Part shown: piece by piece, positions 32,423-44,148 of the stretch
Numbering within the stretch: the first letter of the stretch is position 1
Layout of the letters: each line of letters starts with the position of its first letter
Assembly: GCA_037042185.1 (NCBI GenBank)
Contig: JAXQJY010000030.1
Coordinates: 1,302,001 to 1,366,000 of the forward strand
DNA: 64,000 nt
Source of the DNA: Sordariomycetes sp. S80-01Y
Lineage: Eukaryota; Ascomycota; Sordariomycetes
Direction of reading: 5' to 3'
The notes under the pieces: model-generated
What the model was told of the DNA's origin: nothing
The model's input: only the letters and a program-made list of their open reading frames with translations
Database searches by the model: none
Translations under genes and position numbers: made by a program

Positions 32423-34234
32423 TTAAGCATTACTGAGAGGGCCATCCTTGATGAGCGAAACCCGGAGGTGGTGAGATCGCTTCTCAGCGCGGGCACGAGC
32501 TTGTTCCTCCAGGAATGCAGCTCTGCTAAGATTTACCAAGCCAAGGGCGGCTTCTGACTCTTGGCGTGATTCCGGGGAGGATGCGGACCCTCGGTGCAAG
32601 TCCAGCAGGGCATGGGCAGCTTCCATCTCGCTCTCACTTCGCGTGGGAAACTCAGCTTGGGAGTTTTCCTGCTGTTGACTGAGCTGACACAAGGTCGCCG
32701 CGGCGCGATTCTCCTCCACATATGCGAAGTACTCGTACATGACCTGGCCCTTGACAACACCCTTGAGTTCCCAGTACTTGTCCGCCAGATCGAATCTCCT
32801 CAAAGCGACTGCGTCTTGTTCAAGTGTGGTCACTCCGCTATTCTGAAGTCTTTCGTATTGGTCCCTAGCGCCTGATAGGTCTGCTCTCTCGCAGAGGACT
32901 TCACCGACATGAGGTATGAAGACATAGGCCATGTGATACTCATAGGTATCAGGGGAAGGCTTGGAAGTCTCTCCAAGCGAGCCGAAGTAGAACTCGCCAA
33001 CGCTGACAGCATCGAACAATGGTTCTGCGTAAAACCTCGGGAACTTCAACAACTCACCTGTCTCGTGATAATGGTTGATGACCTTCTCCGCTCCGTCAGG
33101 ATGATTCCGTAGCCAGTCGCAGGTAGGAAAGTATTCGAAGCCGTAGCGTTCTGTGGCTTTACACACATCCCATTTCCGTTCCATAGCTTTCGCTTCTTCC
33201 CATATCTTTAGGGCCGCGGTGTCTTGCTCCCCAAGAAGCCTGGCTCTGCGGGCTTCGTCGGTCTCGGGTTTCTTGGTCCCATTCCGGGATCTGGGGGAGA
33301 CCCTAGTGGCTGTCCGGGCCAGCTCGCTCGGGGTGAACTTGGAAGCAGGTTCAGACGCAGATTTAGAAGCAGGCTTCTCGGCCTTTACTTTGCTTGCAGA
33401 AGCTTTTTTCTCTCTCCACTGCTTCTTTGGGTCCCTTGCGGCGTTTACTTCAGCGATAGGAACGTTTGGCTTGGCATCCTCAGCCGTTGTGGTGTCAGAA
33501 GCATAGCCTCCAGAGGAGCAGGGCTTGATATCAGAGTATTGGGTTAAATCAGCTCCTGAAGTGGGTATGATGGTGTCAACGATCTCAGAGTGAGTAGTTC
33601 CCGAGCTGGGGTGGGTGGAAGCAATGGGCAAGCTTTCTGACTTGATGCGAGCTTTGAAGCTAATTTTGGTAATCGGCTTCTTCCCTGGTGCAACCCCTAT
33701 AGAAGCAGCAGAGGGACCTTGAAATGGCGAATCCGGAGGTTTCAACTCATAGATTTCCCAGCCTGTCTTTTTCCGAGCGAATACCATGGTTAGACTATTT
33801 CTCGAGGCAGGCTTCATGGCAGAAACTTGTTCTCCCTCTTGTGGCTTAATAATGCTGGTCGTAGTAGATCCGGAACTAATCGTTTGGGGAGTAGACTCCC
33901 AAGCAAGCGCAGCCTGGGCAGCTTCGGCAGCCTTGGCAGTGGGCTTACGGTCACGGCAGCTGCGGCGGCCGGCGGACTGTCTCTCACCCATAGCGTCTTT
34001 GAGATGATCAGGGAGCGATAAAGGCTCGAGACCTGCACAATTTGTTAGTACTGTGGACACTTGCGGTTGCTGCGAGAAATCGCTTGGCTCCGTAGCATCT
34101 CTCACACTCATGAGTTGATCATATGAACGTGATGCATTGGAAGAAGCACTGCAAGTGCTTTACTTACTTGTATTGACTGAGCCTGTCACAGAGTTGTTGC
34201 TTTTGGCGTTGCCAGTCTCGTCTTCGCAGTACAT
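32423..34234 (-). CDS. unrecognised protein, 558 aa
   Basis: Preferred model: two exons, 34234..34168 and 34032..32423, with a 135-nt intron (GTAAGT donor, ACTAAC branch, TGTGCAG acceptor) joining SVNT to SLEPLSLPDHL. An unspliced start at 34111 is in the same frame and would give 562 aa. I recognise no family. The first 290 residues are polar, with Lys/Ser/Ala-rich repeats around PASKSASEPASKF, and look disordered. From about 310 to 480 the sequence is denser in aromatic residues (YGFEYFPTCDWLRNHPDG, LLKFPRFYAEPLFD, YHMAYVFIPHVGEVLCERA) and is likely a folded domain. Helical Ala/Glu-rich segments follow to the end. No signal peptide or membrane segment. It may be a lineage-restricted protein. 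Confidence 0.65.
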
Positions 34235-35323
34235 GTTAAGCTGTGCTGGATAGCAAAACAGTCTGTGAATAGGAAACCGGCGATCACAGCCTGAAAGGGG
34301 TATGAAGAAGAGCAAAGAGGGCGATATGATGCTTTAGAGTGAAGAGATAAAAGACCTCTGGAGGTATTGTGCGGCTGTGGGCAAGTATTGTAACTCTCGG
34401 AAGGGAGTGATGCTGATGTGGAAAGGATGGAAGAGATGTAAGAGGAGAACCATACCAGTAAAGCGGTGTTGCCTTGATATACCCCCTCGGAAACTGAGTT
34501 CTCGAAATACTATAGTTCTAAGTTCATGCACAGTGACCTAAGTTTGCGAGAATAGGCGTTTTCAAGAAGTTTAACCTGGAGTTTGGGAGAAGCATCCGCA
34601 CGGGTGCACAGCGACGAAGTCAGATGAAGCAATACACACATGGATCTGGGGTAATAGTTCGCCCAGACGCTAGAAAATCCACCGTTAGAGAGTTTTGGCA
34701 TCGGAGCGTATAGAGTCTTCGGTGGCGTATAAAGCTAAGTCACGTCGACGGGCCAAGTCGCCTATTGTCAAAGGCAGACTGGCGAAACTCCCTTGACATA
34801 CCGTGCGGTGGGAGAGATTGACTTTGATCACCAACGCCCAAAAACGACAGGTCTTTAGGGCTTCCAAACTCCATGCCAAAGATTTACTGTTTTTTGTAGT
34901 CCGTTTTTACGGGATATTGAGAGGGCAGGGCAGTGAACTGGTTCATGGTTCACCGTGGTTACGATTCCAAGTGCAAAAAAAAGGGGGGGTTGGCTCAGAA
35001 AAAAGGTTTCTCGATGCTACTGCAGGTGACCACCATCGGCGAAGTACCACGTGGAAAGATAAGGTTCGATGCAGCATTAAATGAAGCTTCTTCTAGTCGG
35101 AATTGGCCACATCGATGCACTATCACCACTATCACATTGGTGCTCTCTTGAATTGACTGCCGATTGTCGGATTTCTAAGACGTATGAAACTTAGACAGCG
35201 ATCACAGGCACTTGAGTTGATCATTGACATCTTGACCCAGGCAATGCATTGACCTTTCGGGTGTTCAGTTTACTCGGTAAGCTTCAATGAGAAGGTCTCG
35301 CAAACGCCTGATGTCCAGTGGAC
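34235..35323. other. intergenic region, 1.1 kb
   Basis: Promoter of the unrecognised gene and 3' flank of the AKR gene. It holds an A-run followed by a G-run at about 34975-34990. No gene seen. Confidence 0.45.
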
Positions 35324-36320
35324 TCAAGGTTCCCCAATCATTCCTTTGAATTCAAGGAGAGCCTGTCCCCACTCATCCTTGCCCTCTCCTTCGGCCCAGA
35401 CTCCAACCTTTTCTATGCCTTCCAGATCCTCCGTCATATGATCCGCATCGCTCGTCCCATCGAGTACCGTCACACCCTCGAGTCCCAAAACCAAGCAATA
35501 ATAAGCAGAAACAGGCTGAACACCCGCCCCTCGGGCCACCCCCGCAACGGCCTGACTCCTCGCAAGCCTCGGGTTGGCAGTCAGGGTCCAGAAGCTCTGG
35601 AAGATAATCCCGTTCTCCTTGCAAAACGCACGAAGATCGGTTTCGTAGCCTGTTTCGGCGTGGAAACGGTTTTGGACGAATGTTGGCTTGACGCCAGCGT
35701 TTCGGCACAGTTCCTTGAGGATGGGCAGGGTGACGTTGGAGATTCCCAGGTTGCGGACGGCGTCAGGGTGGTATGAGCTCATGACGCTCCATGCCTCGAG
35801 GGTTTCCTGCATGGTACGAAGAGGCGAGTGCATGACTAGGCTGTCTATGTACTGTCCCTTCGAAGCAGCTGGAAGCAAGTTTGTGAAAGAGGATTCGACC
35901 GACATGTGTACCTTGTCTTTGAGAGGAGCGGCAAGGGTGTAGGGCATGTTATCATTTTGACCTGCTGGCGAAGTGAACTTGGTCTGGATCTGAATTTTTG
36001 GCGTCAACACTGATTCTGCCACCGCAGCATGGTAGGTGAGAGCTTACGAAGAGATCTTCTCTGCTGATGATACCCTCGGTGAGAGCTCGTCTGATGCCAT
36101 TTCCTACGCCGCGCTCATCATAGTGCTTGGGCTGGGCGGCCGTGTCAATGCCCCTGAACCCTTTCTTGATGGCCGTGTAGACGAGTTCATCGGTCTTCTC
36201 CTTCTTCCACGCTGTACCGTAGATCAGTTTTGGGATGGTGGTCTTAGCGCCCGTGGAGGAGGTGACGGTGATATCGCGAGCGAGACGAGATGCCTGTGCT
36301 CCGATGGTCGGCTGGGCCAT
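35324..36320 (-). CDS. aldo-keto reductase
   Basis: Two exons, 36320..36048 and 35989..35324 (58-nt intron, GTAAGC donor, AATTCAG acceptor), give 312 aa. The protein is an NADPH-type (alpha/beta)8-barrel reductase. The catalytic tetrad is recognisable: Asp in FRGIDTAAQPKHYDERGVG, Tyr shortly after it, Lys in IQTKF at the exon junction, and His in LVMHSPL. The motifs NLGISNVTLPIL and FVQNRFHAETGYE are also typical. The substrate cannot be read from sequence. The start MAQPTIGAQ was chosen because in-frame sequence upstream does not resemble the family. It is divergent from XYD1 and shares its promoter, which suggests co-regulation in sugar metabolism. Confidence 0.88.
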
Positions 36321-36814
36321 GCTTGATGATTGAAAAGATGGGTGCCCTGATTGCCCGGAGTGTGGCTCCGTGGGCGACCTCTTAGCGAACCTATGACGAT
36401 CGATTACCACATGGAAAGGTGCCTCGAGCAGCTAAGCTACCACGTTACCCGCGACTCCGCGCAATGCGGGGAACCACCGCCGCGGGCTGCCACAAGAGGA
36501 GATGTCAACTATCAAGCCAGTCGACGCGTTTCGCTCAGCCATAAGCCACCTGCATTAGTATTGACTCATCCGGCTAAGAACCAGGAGATCTGGGCCGATT
36601 GAGCCGATGCAGGTAGCTACGATCGAAATGTGGTACTAATGAGCTGTCGGAGCTCTCGCCCTAGCATTTGATAAATACCCCTCTAACCCCTCCATTGACG
36701 ACATACATAACTGCCACTGGCACCCCCTGACGACTCCTACACGTCGACGCTCAACCAGCGCAACCTCTCCCTTACTACTTCAATTGCGACGGAAACTGCG
36801 CAGACGACACAAAA
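36321..36814. promoter_or_regulatory. divergent promoter, AKR / XYD1
   Basis: 494 bp between two start codons. It contains an inverted CGG pair, CCG-N7-CGG (36457-36469), of the kind bound by Zn2Cys6 regulators, overlapped by a CreA-type GCGGGG (36466-36471). It also holds GGCTAAG (36572-36578), similar to XlnR/Xyr1 sites, and a TATA-like ATAAATA (36671-36677) 138 bp before the XYD1 ATG. The motif matches are read directly; their function is inference. Confidence 0.5.
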
Positions 36815-38056
36815 ATGGCATCAGACACTCCTTACACCCTGAAATGGGGCATCATGGCCACAGGCGGCATTGCGGAGAGTACGTCTTCCCACCCACCCCC
36901 GCCATCGTCAACCCCAAACTAACAACCCCAAGCTTTCTGCAAGGACCTCCTTACCAATCCCTCCATCCGCGACGTGACCGATGTCGCCCACTCCATTGTC
37001 GCCGTCGCATCCTCCACGTCCGCCTCCCGCGCTGCCGACTTCATCACCAAGATCGATGGCCCCTCCGCCGCCGCCACCTACGGCTCCTACGCTGAGCTGG
37101 TCGCCGACCCAAACGTGGACATCATCTACGTAGCCACCCCGCACAGCCATCACTTCCAGAACACGATGCTGTGTCTGGAGGCGGGCAAGAACGTGCTGTG
37201 CGAGAAGGCGTTTACGGTGAATGCGAGCCAGGCCAAGAAGTTGGTTGACAAGGCGAGGGAGAAGAACCTGTTCTTGATGGAAGCGGTCTGGACGAGGTAC
37301 TTCCCGTTGAGCATCAAAGTCAGAGAGTTGGTCACATCGGGCGCGATTGGCACTGTCTACCGGACCTTGTCGGATTTGAGCTTCAACAACAGCGCGGACG
37401 ATGGGGGTTTGACCTTCCCCAACACGAACCGCATGGTCAACCTTGACCTCGCTGGCGGTGCTCTCCTCGATCTCGGCATCTACGCCCTTACCTGGGTGTT
37501 CCAATCGCTCTACCACACGCAACCCGAGAGCACCAAGGAGGCGCCCAAGGTCACCGCCGCGATCAACAAGTACGCTGCCACCGGCGCCGACGAGCAGACT
37601 AGCATGATCCTCCAGTTCCCTCAGCACAAGTCCATGGGCATCGCAACGACCGGCCTCCGCGTGGGCACCGACCCCGACGGCCACAAGTCTGGCGGCCCAG
37701 CAATCCGCATCCAGGGCTCCAAGGGCGAGATCCAGGTCGCATCCCCCGCCTTCCGGCCGCTGCAGTACAAGGTTGTAAAGCACGACGGCGGAGGCAAGGT
37801 TGAGGTGGTGGACTGCCCCATCCCCACTGATCCAAAGAGGAACAACTGGGGACACGGCATGTTCTGGGAGGCGGATGAGTGCGCGAGATGTCTCCGCGAC
37901 GGCAAGAAGGAGAGCAAATCCATGCCTTGGTCCGAAAGTATCGTGATTATGGAGACGATGGAGGAGGTGCTCAAACAGGGTGGGGTTGTGTATCCGGACG
38001 TAATCACTACGGATGTGTATGATCCCAAGAGTCCGCTCAACACGGGGAACAAGTAG
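36815..38056 (+). CDS. xyd1: NADP-dependent D-xylose dehydrogenase (Gfo/Idh/MocA family)
   Basis: Two exons, 36815..36878 and 36933..38056, give 395 aa, the same length as Trichoderma reesei XYD1 as I recall it. The intron splits the Rossmann block LKWGIMATGGIAETFCKDLL. Further blocks are YVATPHSHHFQNTMLCLEAG, the CEKAFTVNASQAKKL motif with its catalytic Lys, EAVWTRYFPL, LDLGIYALTWVFQ, and the ending VYDPKSPLNTGNK, almost identical to XYD1. The family includes mammalian dimeric dihydrodiol dehydrogenase. The expected reaction is oxidation of D-xylose to xylonolactone with NADP+. No targeting signal is seen, so it is probably cytosolic. It is divergent from an aldo-keto reductase. Confidence 0.93.
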
Positions 38057-39249
38057 ATGGGGTGAAACCGGTGTTCCAAGCCCCAGAAACAGAAAAGCCG
38101 AGAAATGATGTACGAAGCGCGTCAGTTGGCAGATCATCAACCTACAAGGATAATAAGATTGAAAATGCTCCGGCGAGGTCTAATTAGCGCCCAACGGCCG
38201 TCGTGACTCGCATGCACACGCCCTCTAGTCCCGAAGCCCCCCCTGTTCAGACCACGCGCGCCGGCAGCACGAACAGCTCTCCCAAAGCGCCATAGCGAGG
38301 TGTTCGCATGAATCGACGGCAGGATCCCCGTCAATGCGAACGACAGCACGCCGCCGCGTCCCCGTCGAGAATAGCAAGGCCCCCAAGCCCAAGCCGAGAC
38401 TAAGGGCCCCTCGAAGCAAGAGTTCCAAACGGTAGTGCGCCCGGCTAGCCCGACGCTGCGCCAAGCCAGGAGTTCACGTCAGGCACAGACCGAAGCCCTG
38501 ACCGGGGGGCCCTGCTCGCCGTGCACCTCTCTCGTGCGCGCGTCGCGGAGAGGAGCTCGGAAAACGTCATGACCGCCCACCGGGACGGCTCCCGGAGTCC
38601 GGCTCTGGGGGATGGGTGGATGGATGGATGGATAGACGAAGATGGAAGTGTTCGTTCGTTTCGGTGCGGCCGTGCGGCAGACGAGGCCCCCCTCGCTCCC
38701 CCTGACGGACTGGGCTCGACGTGATGCGCGGCACTTGGGATCGAGTCATGGGGTAGCACTGCCAAATCTCGCGTGGTGTTTCGTACCACGTGAAACGAGT
38801 TTTGACGCGAATCAGGTCCACGATGTCAATACTCGAATGGATGCTAGTGAGCTTGGAAGCAGTGAATAGTGAGGATCTAACTACGGTACGGTACGTCTAA
38901 CTACGGTGGTGACTTTCTAGGCCAGCGTCCCGAGCCCCACCCACCCGGACGCGGCGCGGGCTCCGGGTTTGATCTCACCTTCACCTCGTTCACCGGGTCA
39001 GGCCCGGCGCTCAATCTCAACTCACTTCAACGCCCAACATCCGGCAAACCACCCCCTCCCCTCCCATTCCCTTCACTTCCCTTCCCGCAGAGCTCCGCCT
39101 GGCAATCTCAAAACGCCCGGCACTGACTCGCCTCCCACGAACCGGCATCTATCACCACGCCCCCCCCCCTCTTCCCCCTCTCATCTTCGATTTCCTGCGC
39201 GTGGCCATCGTTCGAATCCCGCCGGCGCGCCGGACGCATCCCCCAAAAC
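38057..39249. other. intergenic region, 1.2 kb, GC-rich
   Basis: Between XYD1 and TRM9, both plus. It contains a GGAT tetranucleotide repeat, a duplicated CTAACTACGGT motif (about 38878-38911), and a long pyrimidine tract ending CCCGCAG at about 39040-39090. That tract could be the 3' end of a leader intron of TRM9. A run of C (about 39161-39170) follows. No gene seen. Confidence 0.45.
38611..38634. repeat. GGAT tetranucleotide repeat
   Basis: Five or so GGAT/GGTG units in the spacer between XYD1 and TRM9. Confidence 0.8.
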
Positions 39250-39990
39250 ATGGCGGATCTTGCAGACGTCGCGAGCCTCTCGACCGAAGACGCGGCCGCG
39301 CGCTACGAGTCCCAGCACGTGCACGACGTCTACAACACCATCGCGCCGCACTTCTCGGCCACGCGCCACAAGCCCTGGCCCCGCATCGCCAACTTCCTCT
39401 CCTCGCTGCCCGCCGGCTCGGTAGGGCTGGACGTGGGCTGCGGCAACGGCAAGTACCTCGACGTCAACCCGGACATCCACGTCCTCGGGTCGGATCGGTC
39501 TGAGGAGCTCGTCAAGCTCGCCGCCCAGCGGAGGACGCCGCGGTCGGGCCCCGCCGAGGTCGCCGTTGCGGATGGCTTCGACCTCCCGTATCGCGCGGGA
39601 GCCTTTGACTTTGTCATCTCCGTCGCCGTCCTCCACCACATGTCCACGGCCGCCCGTCGCCGCCACGCCCTGCGCCTGCTCCTCTCGCACGTCAGCCCCG
39701 GTGGCCAGGTTATGGTCTACGTCTGGGCCCTCGAGCAGGCGACCTCGCGTCGAGGCTGGGACGAGAGCTCGGAGCAGGACCGCATGGTGAGCTGGGTGAT
39801 GAAGGGAAAGAAGGACGATGCCAACCCAAACGTCGGGAAGACCTTCCAGAGGTATTATCACCTGTACAGGGAGGGGGAGCTGGAGGCGGACGTGAGGAGC
39901 GTCGGAGGCGTCCTGGTCGACAGCGGGTACGAGAGGGACAACTGGTGGGTTATCTGCAAAAGGGACCCGGACAGCAATACAAACACATGA
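39250..39990 (+). CDS. TRM9: tRNA wobble-uridine methyltransferase Trm9
   Basis: Single exon, 246 aa (yeast 279). Trm9 with its small partner Trm112 completes mcm5U/mcm5s2U at U34 of tRNA-Arg and tRNA-Glu by methylating the carboxymethyl group. It has the class I SAM-dependent fold: QHVHDVYNTIAPHFSATRHK at the N-terminus, motif I GLDVGCGNGKYLDV, motif II VLGSDRSEELV, motif IV region ADGFDLPYRAGAFDFVISVA, then VLHHMST and RLLLSHVSPGGQVMVYVWA. The C-terminus, RYYHLYREGELEADV then YERDNWWVICKR, is the Trm9/ALKBH8 signature. Codon usage is strongly GC-biased at third positions, more so than in neighbouring genes. Confidence 0.95.
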   Translation: MADLADVASLSTEDAAARYESQHVHDVYNTIAPHFSATRHKPWPRIANFLSSLPAGSVGLDVGCGNGKYLDVNPDIHVLGSDRSEELVKLAAQRRTPRSGPAEVAVADGFDLPYRAGAFDFVISVAVLHHMSTAARRRHALRLLLSHVSPGGQVMVYVWALEQATSRRGWDESSEQDRMVSWVMKGKKDDANPNVGKTFQRYYHLYREGELEADVRSVGGVLVDSGYERDNWWVICKRDPDSNTNT

Positions 39991-40778
39991 AAAATTACCA
40001 GTCCAGAAGTCAAGCTGCTGCATTGGCGTAGCGGGGAGACATACCCAAGAAACGAAAGGACCACGTGACGCCCGACGACGTGCCCATGCAAACGCTGCGA
40101 GGCTCGTCGTCGCACGCCTCACCAACGGGATAGGCACCCTCGCCGCGCAACCGTCGGCAGATGTCTCCGAGCTGGGGGCCGAGGACACAGGACTCGCACA
40201 AAGATGCGTCGCACCCGACCAAGCCTGCCAAGCCCCGCCGTGACCGCCAGGGGGGACATGAACCATTGGAGGAGCAAACATCGTTGAGCAAACACCGTCT
40301 TGTCACCCTAGTAGCTTCCGTGACTTCGCGAAGGAGCGCAGAGATTGTACGACCGAAACGCCGCTGTGATGACCTGGGTAGTTCTGTTGGTCTCTGTCTC
40401 TCTTCTAATTCGTAAAAAGCTGCTGGTGGTGGTTTTTGTCTTCCGCTCCCATGCTCCGTCCGTGTAGCTGTACAGACAATGCAACGAAGAGTATTTCCCC
40501 GTGCGGAAAGGATTCTATCAAAGGTTCCCGGTCCCGTTCTAACCCATAAATGCCATTACATGCCCAATCATATACATCCACGCCAAACCATATCATCATG
40601 CCACTCGTCTTTGTAAGATGTCGCTCGCTAATCCTCGCTCCTGGCTTATGAAACTAAAATGCAGGTACTCCAACTGAACGCTAACGCTCCGCTACACACG
40701 GTCAACGTGATGTGTCGGTCTGGAACTGGCCAAGGTAGTAAAGTCGTATTCCCTCCTCTGTGTTCAGCCTCGAGCCGC
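39991..40778. other. convergent 3' region, 788 bp
   Basis: The 3' flanks of TRM9 and the Myb gene meet here. A minus-strand open frame of 98 codons (40010-40306) shows nothing recognisable. Confidence 0.45.
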
Positions 40779-42037
40779 CTATTCCCTGCGTCGCCTAGAG
40801 CTGGACTCGTGGTATAGCTCCTCACTCGACGAACGCTTTACCCCTGCGGGCTCAGAAAAGGAAGGACCAGGCGTGGCGTACGCGTACTCGGGTCCACGGT
40901 AAGCTTGTTGGGTCGGCGGCGGAGGCCCGGCGTAAGGGGCTCGGTACGGCTCGATGCCCGTCGTCAACTCGGCGATGCTGGGAAGCTGCTGTCCGGGCCT
41001 GTTCTCGGCTTGTTGCGAGTACTGTAGCGGTGCAATGGTCGGTCCCGAGGGGTATGGCATATCGGCATGTTCCGCGGGTCGAGGAGGAGGTGCTGTGTCA
41101 CGTCGAGGCGCCATCATCTGAGGCTCTGGTCTTCCCGAAGGAGGAAGATGGCTTCGGGCGTACATGGTGCGGGGAGCTGGTGCGCCCATCTCTCGGGGGA
41201 GGCTGCTGTGACGCTGCATCTGCAGATGTTGATGCGAATGCGGCTGCTGGAGGTCGAGCTGGCTGCGGGCTGGTGACGCTCTGCGGTTTGCTGCCGTCAC
41301 CTCCGCATTGACAGCCGCGAGGGTGAATGGTGTTGTGCCTGCTCTCTTCGCCATCTCGTGCTCCCCGAGCTGCCAGTGCATAGCTTCAGCTGCTCTCCAG
41401 GGGACTTGGAGCTCCTCGGCGAGCTCTGCCCACATCTTGTTCTTGAATCTAGGTCCTGTTAGCAATGCTCCCCGTACGTCCGCACGATGCTTGTCGCAGG
41501 TGCCCGCACCGCCCACTGGCAGCTAAGGACTTACCGCTCGTAAAGCTGGGCTAGTTTATCCTTTTTCTGGTCATCCCATTCGCTTCGGCGCTCCAGATAG
41601 TTCTGGTAGTGCAGGCGACAGCTGATGGCGCTTCTCCCCGGGAGATTCCTCGAAATGTCCTCCCATTTCATGCCTTTGCCACGAAGCTCGATGATGATGG
41701 CATCTTCCTCTGCAGACCACTTGCTTTGTCTCCTGGCTGGCTGGTCAGATCCCGGCGTCAAAGTCGCCATGTTGCGTCGGGCGCTGGGGCGAGACGCTGG
41801 TGCAATCGGCCTCGAACCATGGGCCTGCTGCTGACGACCCGGGGAGGCCGGCGTGATGGTGGTCTGTGGCACCGGTGCGTATTGAGTCTGCCGGGATGGG
41901 GGAGATGTCCCCTCATCCGAGTTAAAGGCAGACACTAGTGCGCTTATGTCCACGCTGGGGTGGTTGCCGTTCGAGGTCTTCTCAGAAACTGGCTCGGTGT
42001 GGGATCGGGGGATGCGTTGGATATCCAAGTGGCTCAT
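40779..42037 (-). CDS. Myb-like DNA-binding protein, two repeats
   Basis: Two exons, 42037..41535 and 41448..40779, give 390 aa. After a polar N-terminus come two Myb/SANT-type repeats. The first is about residues 103-150 (SKWSAEEDAIIIELRGKGMK then WEDISRNLPGRSAISCRLHY). The second is about 152-205 (EWDDQKKDKLAQLYERFKNK then MWAELAEELQVPWRAAEAMH); the 86-nt intron lies inside it. The rest is Pro/Gln-rich and ends in a Ser/Arg-rich tail. It is likely a nuclear transcription regulator; fungal Myb proteins of this build control conidiation or sexual development, but orthology is not settled. A 6.3-kb gene-free stretch lies upstream, with a CT-rich tract on the coding strand about 800-940 bp before the ATG, which points to a long leader. 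Confidence 0.88.
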
Positions 42038-43096
42038 GCCTTGGTGGCTTGACGAGGAACGCTCTGCCTGAAAGAGGCAGAGCGGGAGCTCGGTCTTTAG
42101 TTGAGCCAGATCCGCGGCCGTATGAAGAGGCTACGACCTTGTGTCTGCCTCTTCACAGGGGAAATATCTTGCAGGGCCTTCTGGAGGGCCGTTGGGTGCT
42201 GTAGCTCAAGTCTCGCGTGGCAGGCCACCAGGACGGCTATTCTGTGAGGCAGCGTCTGCGGGACCTTACGACGGCGGCAGACCCAAAGGTGACCCTGTGT
42301 AAGTCTATCTCCAACGGGACCGGCAGTCGTGCCGCGTTAGATGAGAATGAGGGTGCGTCGCGGTGGTCGAGCTGGCTGGCCGGGCCTTTCTGTGACGGCA
42401 ATATCCTTAGTCTTTGTAAACAAACAGAAGAGCGATGGTCAAGAGTATCTCCAGAGGCCACACTGGCTTCCTGGTGCATCAGGCGTAAGGAGTCTTGTTT
42501 GTAGAGGCAGTGCGGTTGTGATTGGTGCCTCAGTGTGCCGGATGAGCCAATAAGGGGTTATGAGAAGGGGTGGAACGGACAGAGCAGCGGACGGCGGCAA
42601 TAATAAAGGGATTCGTTTTATCAGCGGACAAGGTTGATGCGACGAGATCGGGTAGCAGAAGAAAGAAGACTCAGGTTTGCGCGTAGAGCTCGAGGCTCAT
42701 GGACGAGTAGTGACGGCGGTAGGGTACAAAGTAGGGTAGGGGTGAGTCCCGGGGTAGGTTGAGATCCACGTCTAGGGGCAAGGCAAGGCATCGACACACG
42801 TCGGCAAGCTTGTGCGTCGCAGTGCGTTCTGCAGGTGTGGGAAGGCCAGGGAGTGACAGCAGAAGGGGAAGAAGCAATGGGGAGGGCCCAGGGCGGTGGT
42901 TACAGCAGCATTCATCAAGCAGAAGCAGAGGCAGAGGCAGACGAGGGAAACGGGGAGGGCACAGCAGTGGGGGACCAGGTTCGGGGTCCGGTTAGCGACT
43001 TTAACCTTGACAGCAAAGGGCACGGCGGCGTGTGCAGCCTATCGTCGTCCGAATATATTTGGGCTGTCAGACTGGTTGGAAATTGCGGCCCAGATG

Positions 43097-43128
43097 CACA
43101 CAGCACAGCACAGCACAGCGCAGCACGG
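43097..43128. repeat. CACAG pentanucleotide repeat
   Basis: About six CACAG/CGCAG units in the 6.3-kb gap. Confidence 0.8.
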
Positions 43129-43252
43129 TCGAGGAGATGGACGGGTAGCCCGTGGCCGTGGCTCCAGGAGAAGAACGGTCAAGACGGGTGGCGTGGCCCT
43201 ATCCGGTGGTTAGGGGGGCGTGTTAGTTCTGCGGCCGGGGTGGCAGTGGCCG

Positions 43253-43276
43253 CGCAGAACGCAGAACGCAGAACAG
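43253..43276. repeat. GCAGAAC heptanucleotide repeat
   Basis: Three perfect units followed by a decayed one. Confidence 0.8.
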
Positions 43277-44093
43277 AGAACCGGAGACGATTCGAGGAAC
43301 GCTACGACAGGGTAACCTGCAGACGATCCAACAGTCATTCGCAGCTCTAGATCTGGCTGTTGGTAGGGCGAGGTCCCTTTTCAGGGCTGTGGCTGAGGGG
43401 CGGTGCCTGGGGACCCGGGGATCCAGTCGTGGGTGTCCGTGATGATGAGGCAGCATGAACATGATGCAACAACCTCAACGCTTGGGCGGTCCTCGGTCCC
43501 ATGACAGCTCCGTGTCTACTGCTTTGCTTGTCATAGGCAGGCAGCCCGTACTACCAAGTACAGCACTAGGCACTGGCGGAGACGGGGGCTCGAAGACTAC
43601 CTCAGCTGGAAACACGCTGAGAGTGCGCCAGCAGCATCCAGGGCGCAACCAGCCGTTGCAAACACTCACCCATGATGAAAACATGAAGTCGGTGGCCGTC
43701 AACTCCTCGCCTCTGCAGAGGGTGTCCGAGATGTTTGGGCGGCAGCCTGGGTAGTCCGGGATGGGGCGCCGCAAAATGCTCGCGAGTCGCCAGCGCATGC
43801 CACGAAATCATGCATGAGGATGGATGCACTCGTCCAGGCGGTGTTGCCAGCATTGGGCCTCTTGGTGCGGTGCCTTGCTGCCAGTGCCTCCGAGTCGCCT
43901 TGGCCTGCCCGTGGAGTCCTCGACGGCGGCGAGCGAGTGCCACCAGCCACGTATGGCGCGGCCCGGCCTGAACTCTGGTCCCAGGTGCTATACTTGGTGA
44001 GGATGCGCAACTCTCCGGGGGGGTCAACACGTCATGGTTCAATCCGATACGGCCAGCATCGCAAAGGCGGATCCGTGGCGCGTGGATCAAGGC

Positions 44094-44148
44094 TGGCAAA
44101 GGCAAGGCAGGGCAAGGCAGGGCAAGGCATGGCCTGGCATGGCAAGGT
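44094..44148. repeat. GGCAAGGCAG tandem repeat
   Basis: Three near-perfect 10-bp units and decayed copies with GGCATGGC. Confidence 0.85.

Noticed and set aside
32423-38056. Secondary-metabolite gene cluster
   Set aside because: One aldo-keto reductase and one Gfo/Idh/MocA enzyme lie together, but there is no backbone synthase, transporter or tailoring set. XYD1 is primary sugar metabolism.
36908-38140. 410-codon minus-strand open frame
   Set aside because: Antisense to XYD1; same GC3-bias effect.
39202-39225. GTTCGAATCCC, a tRNA B-box-like string
   Set aside because: The flanking bases cannot pair as a T-stem and no acceptor stem or A-box lies at the right distance.
39181-40281. 366-codon minus-strand open frame
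   Set aside because: Antisense to TRM9, whose GC-rich third positions remove stops on the other strand.
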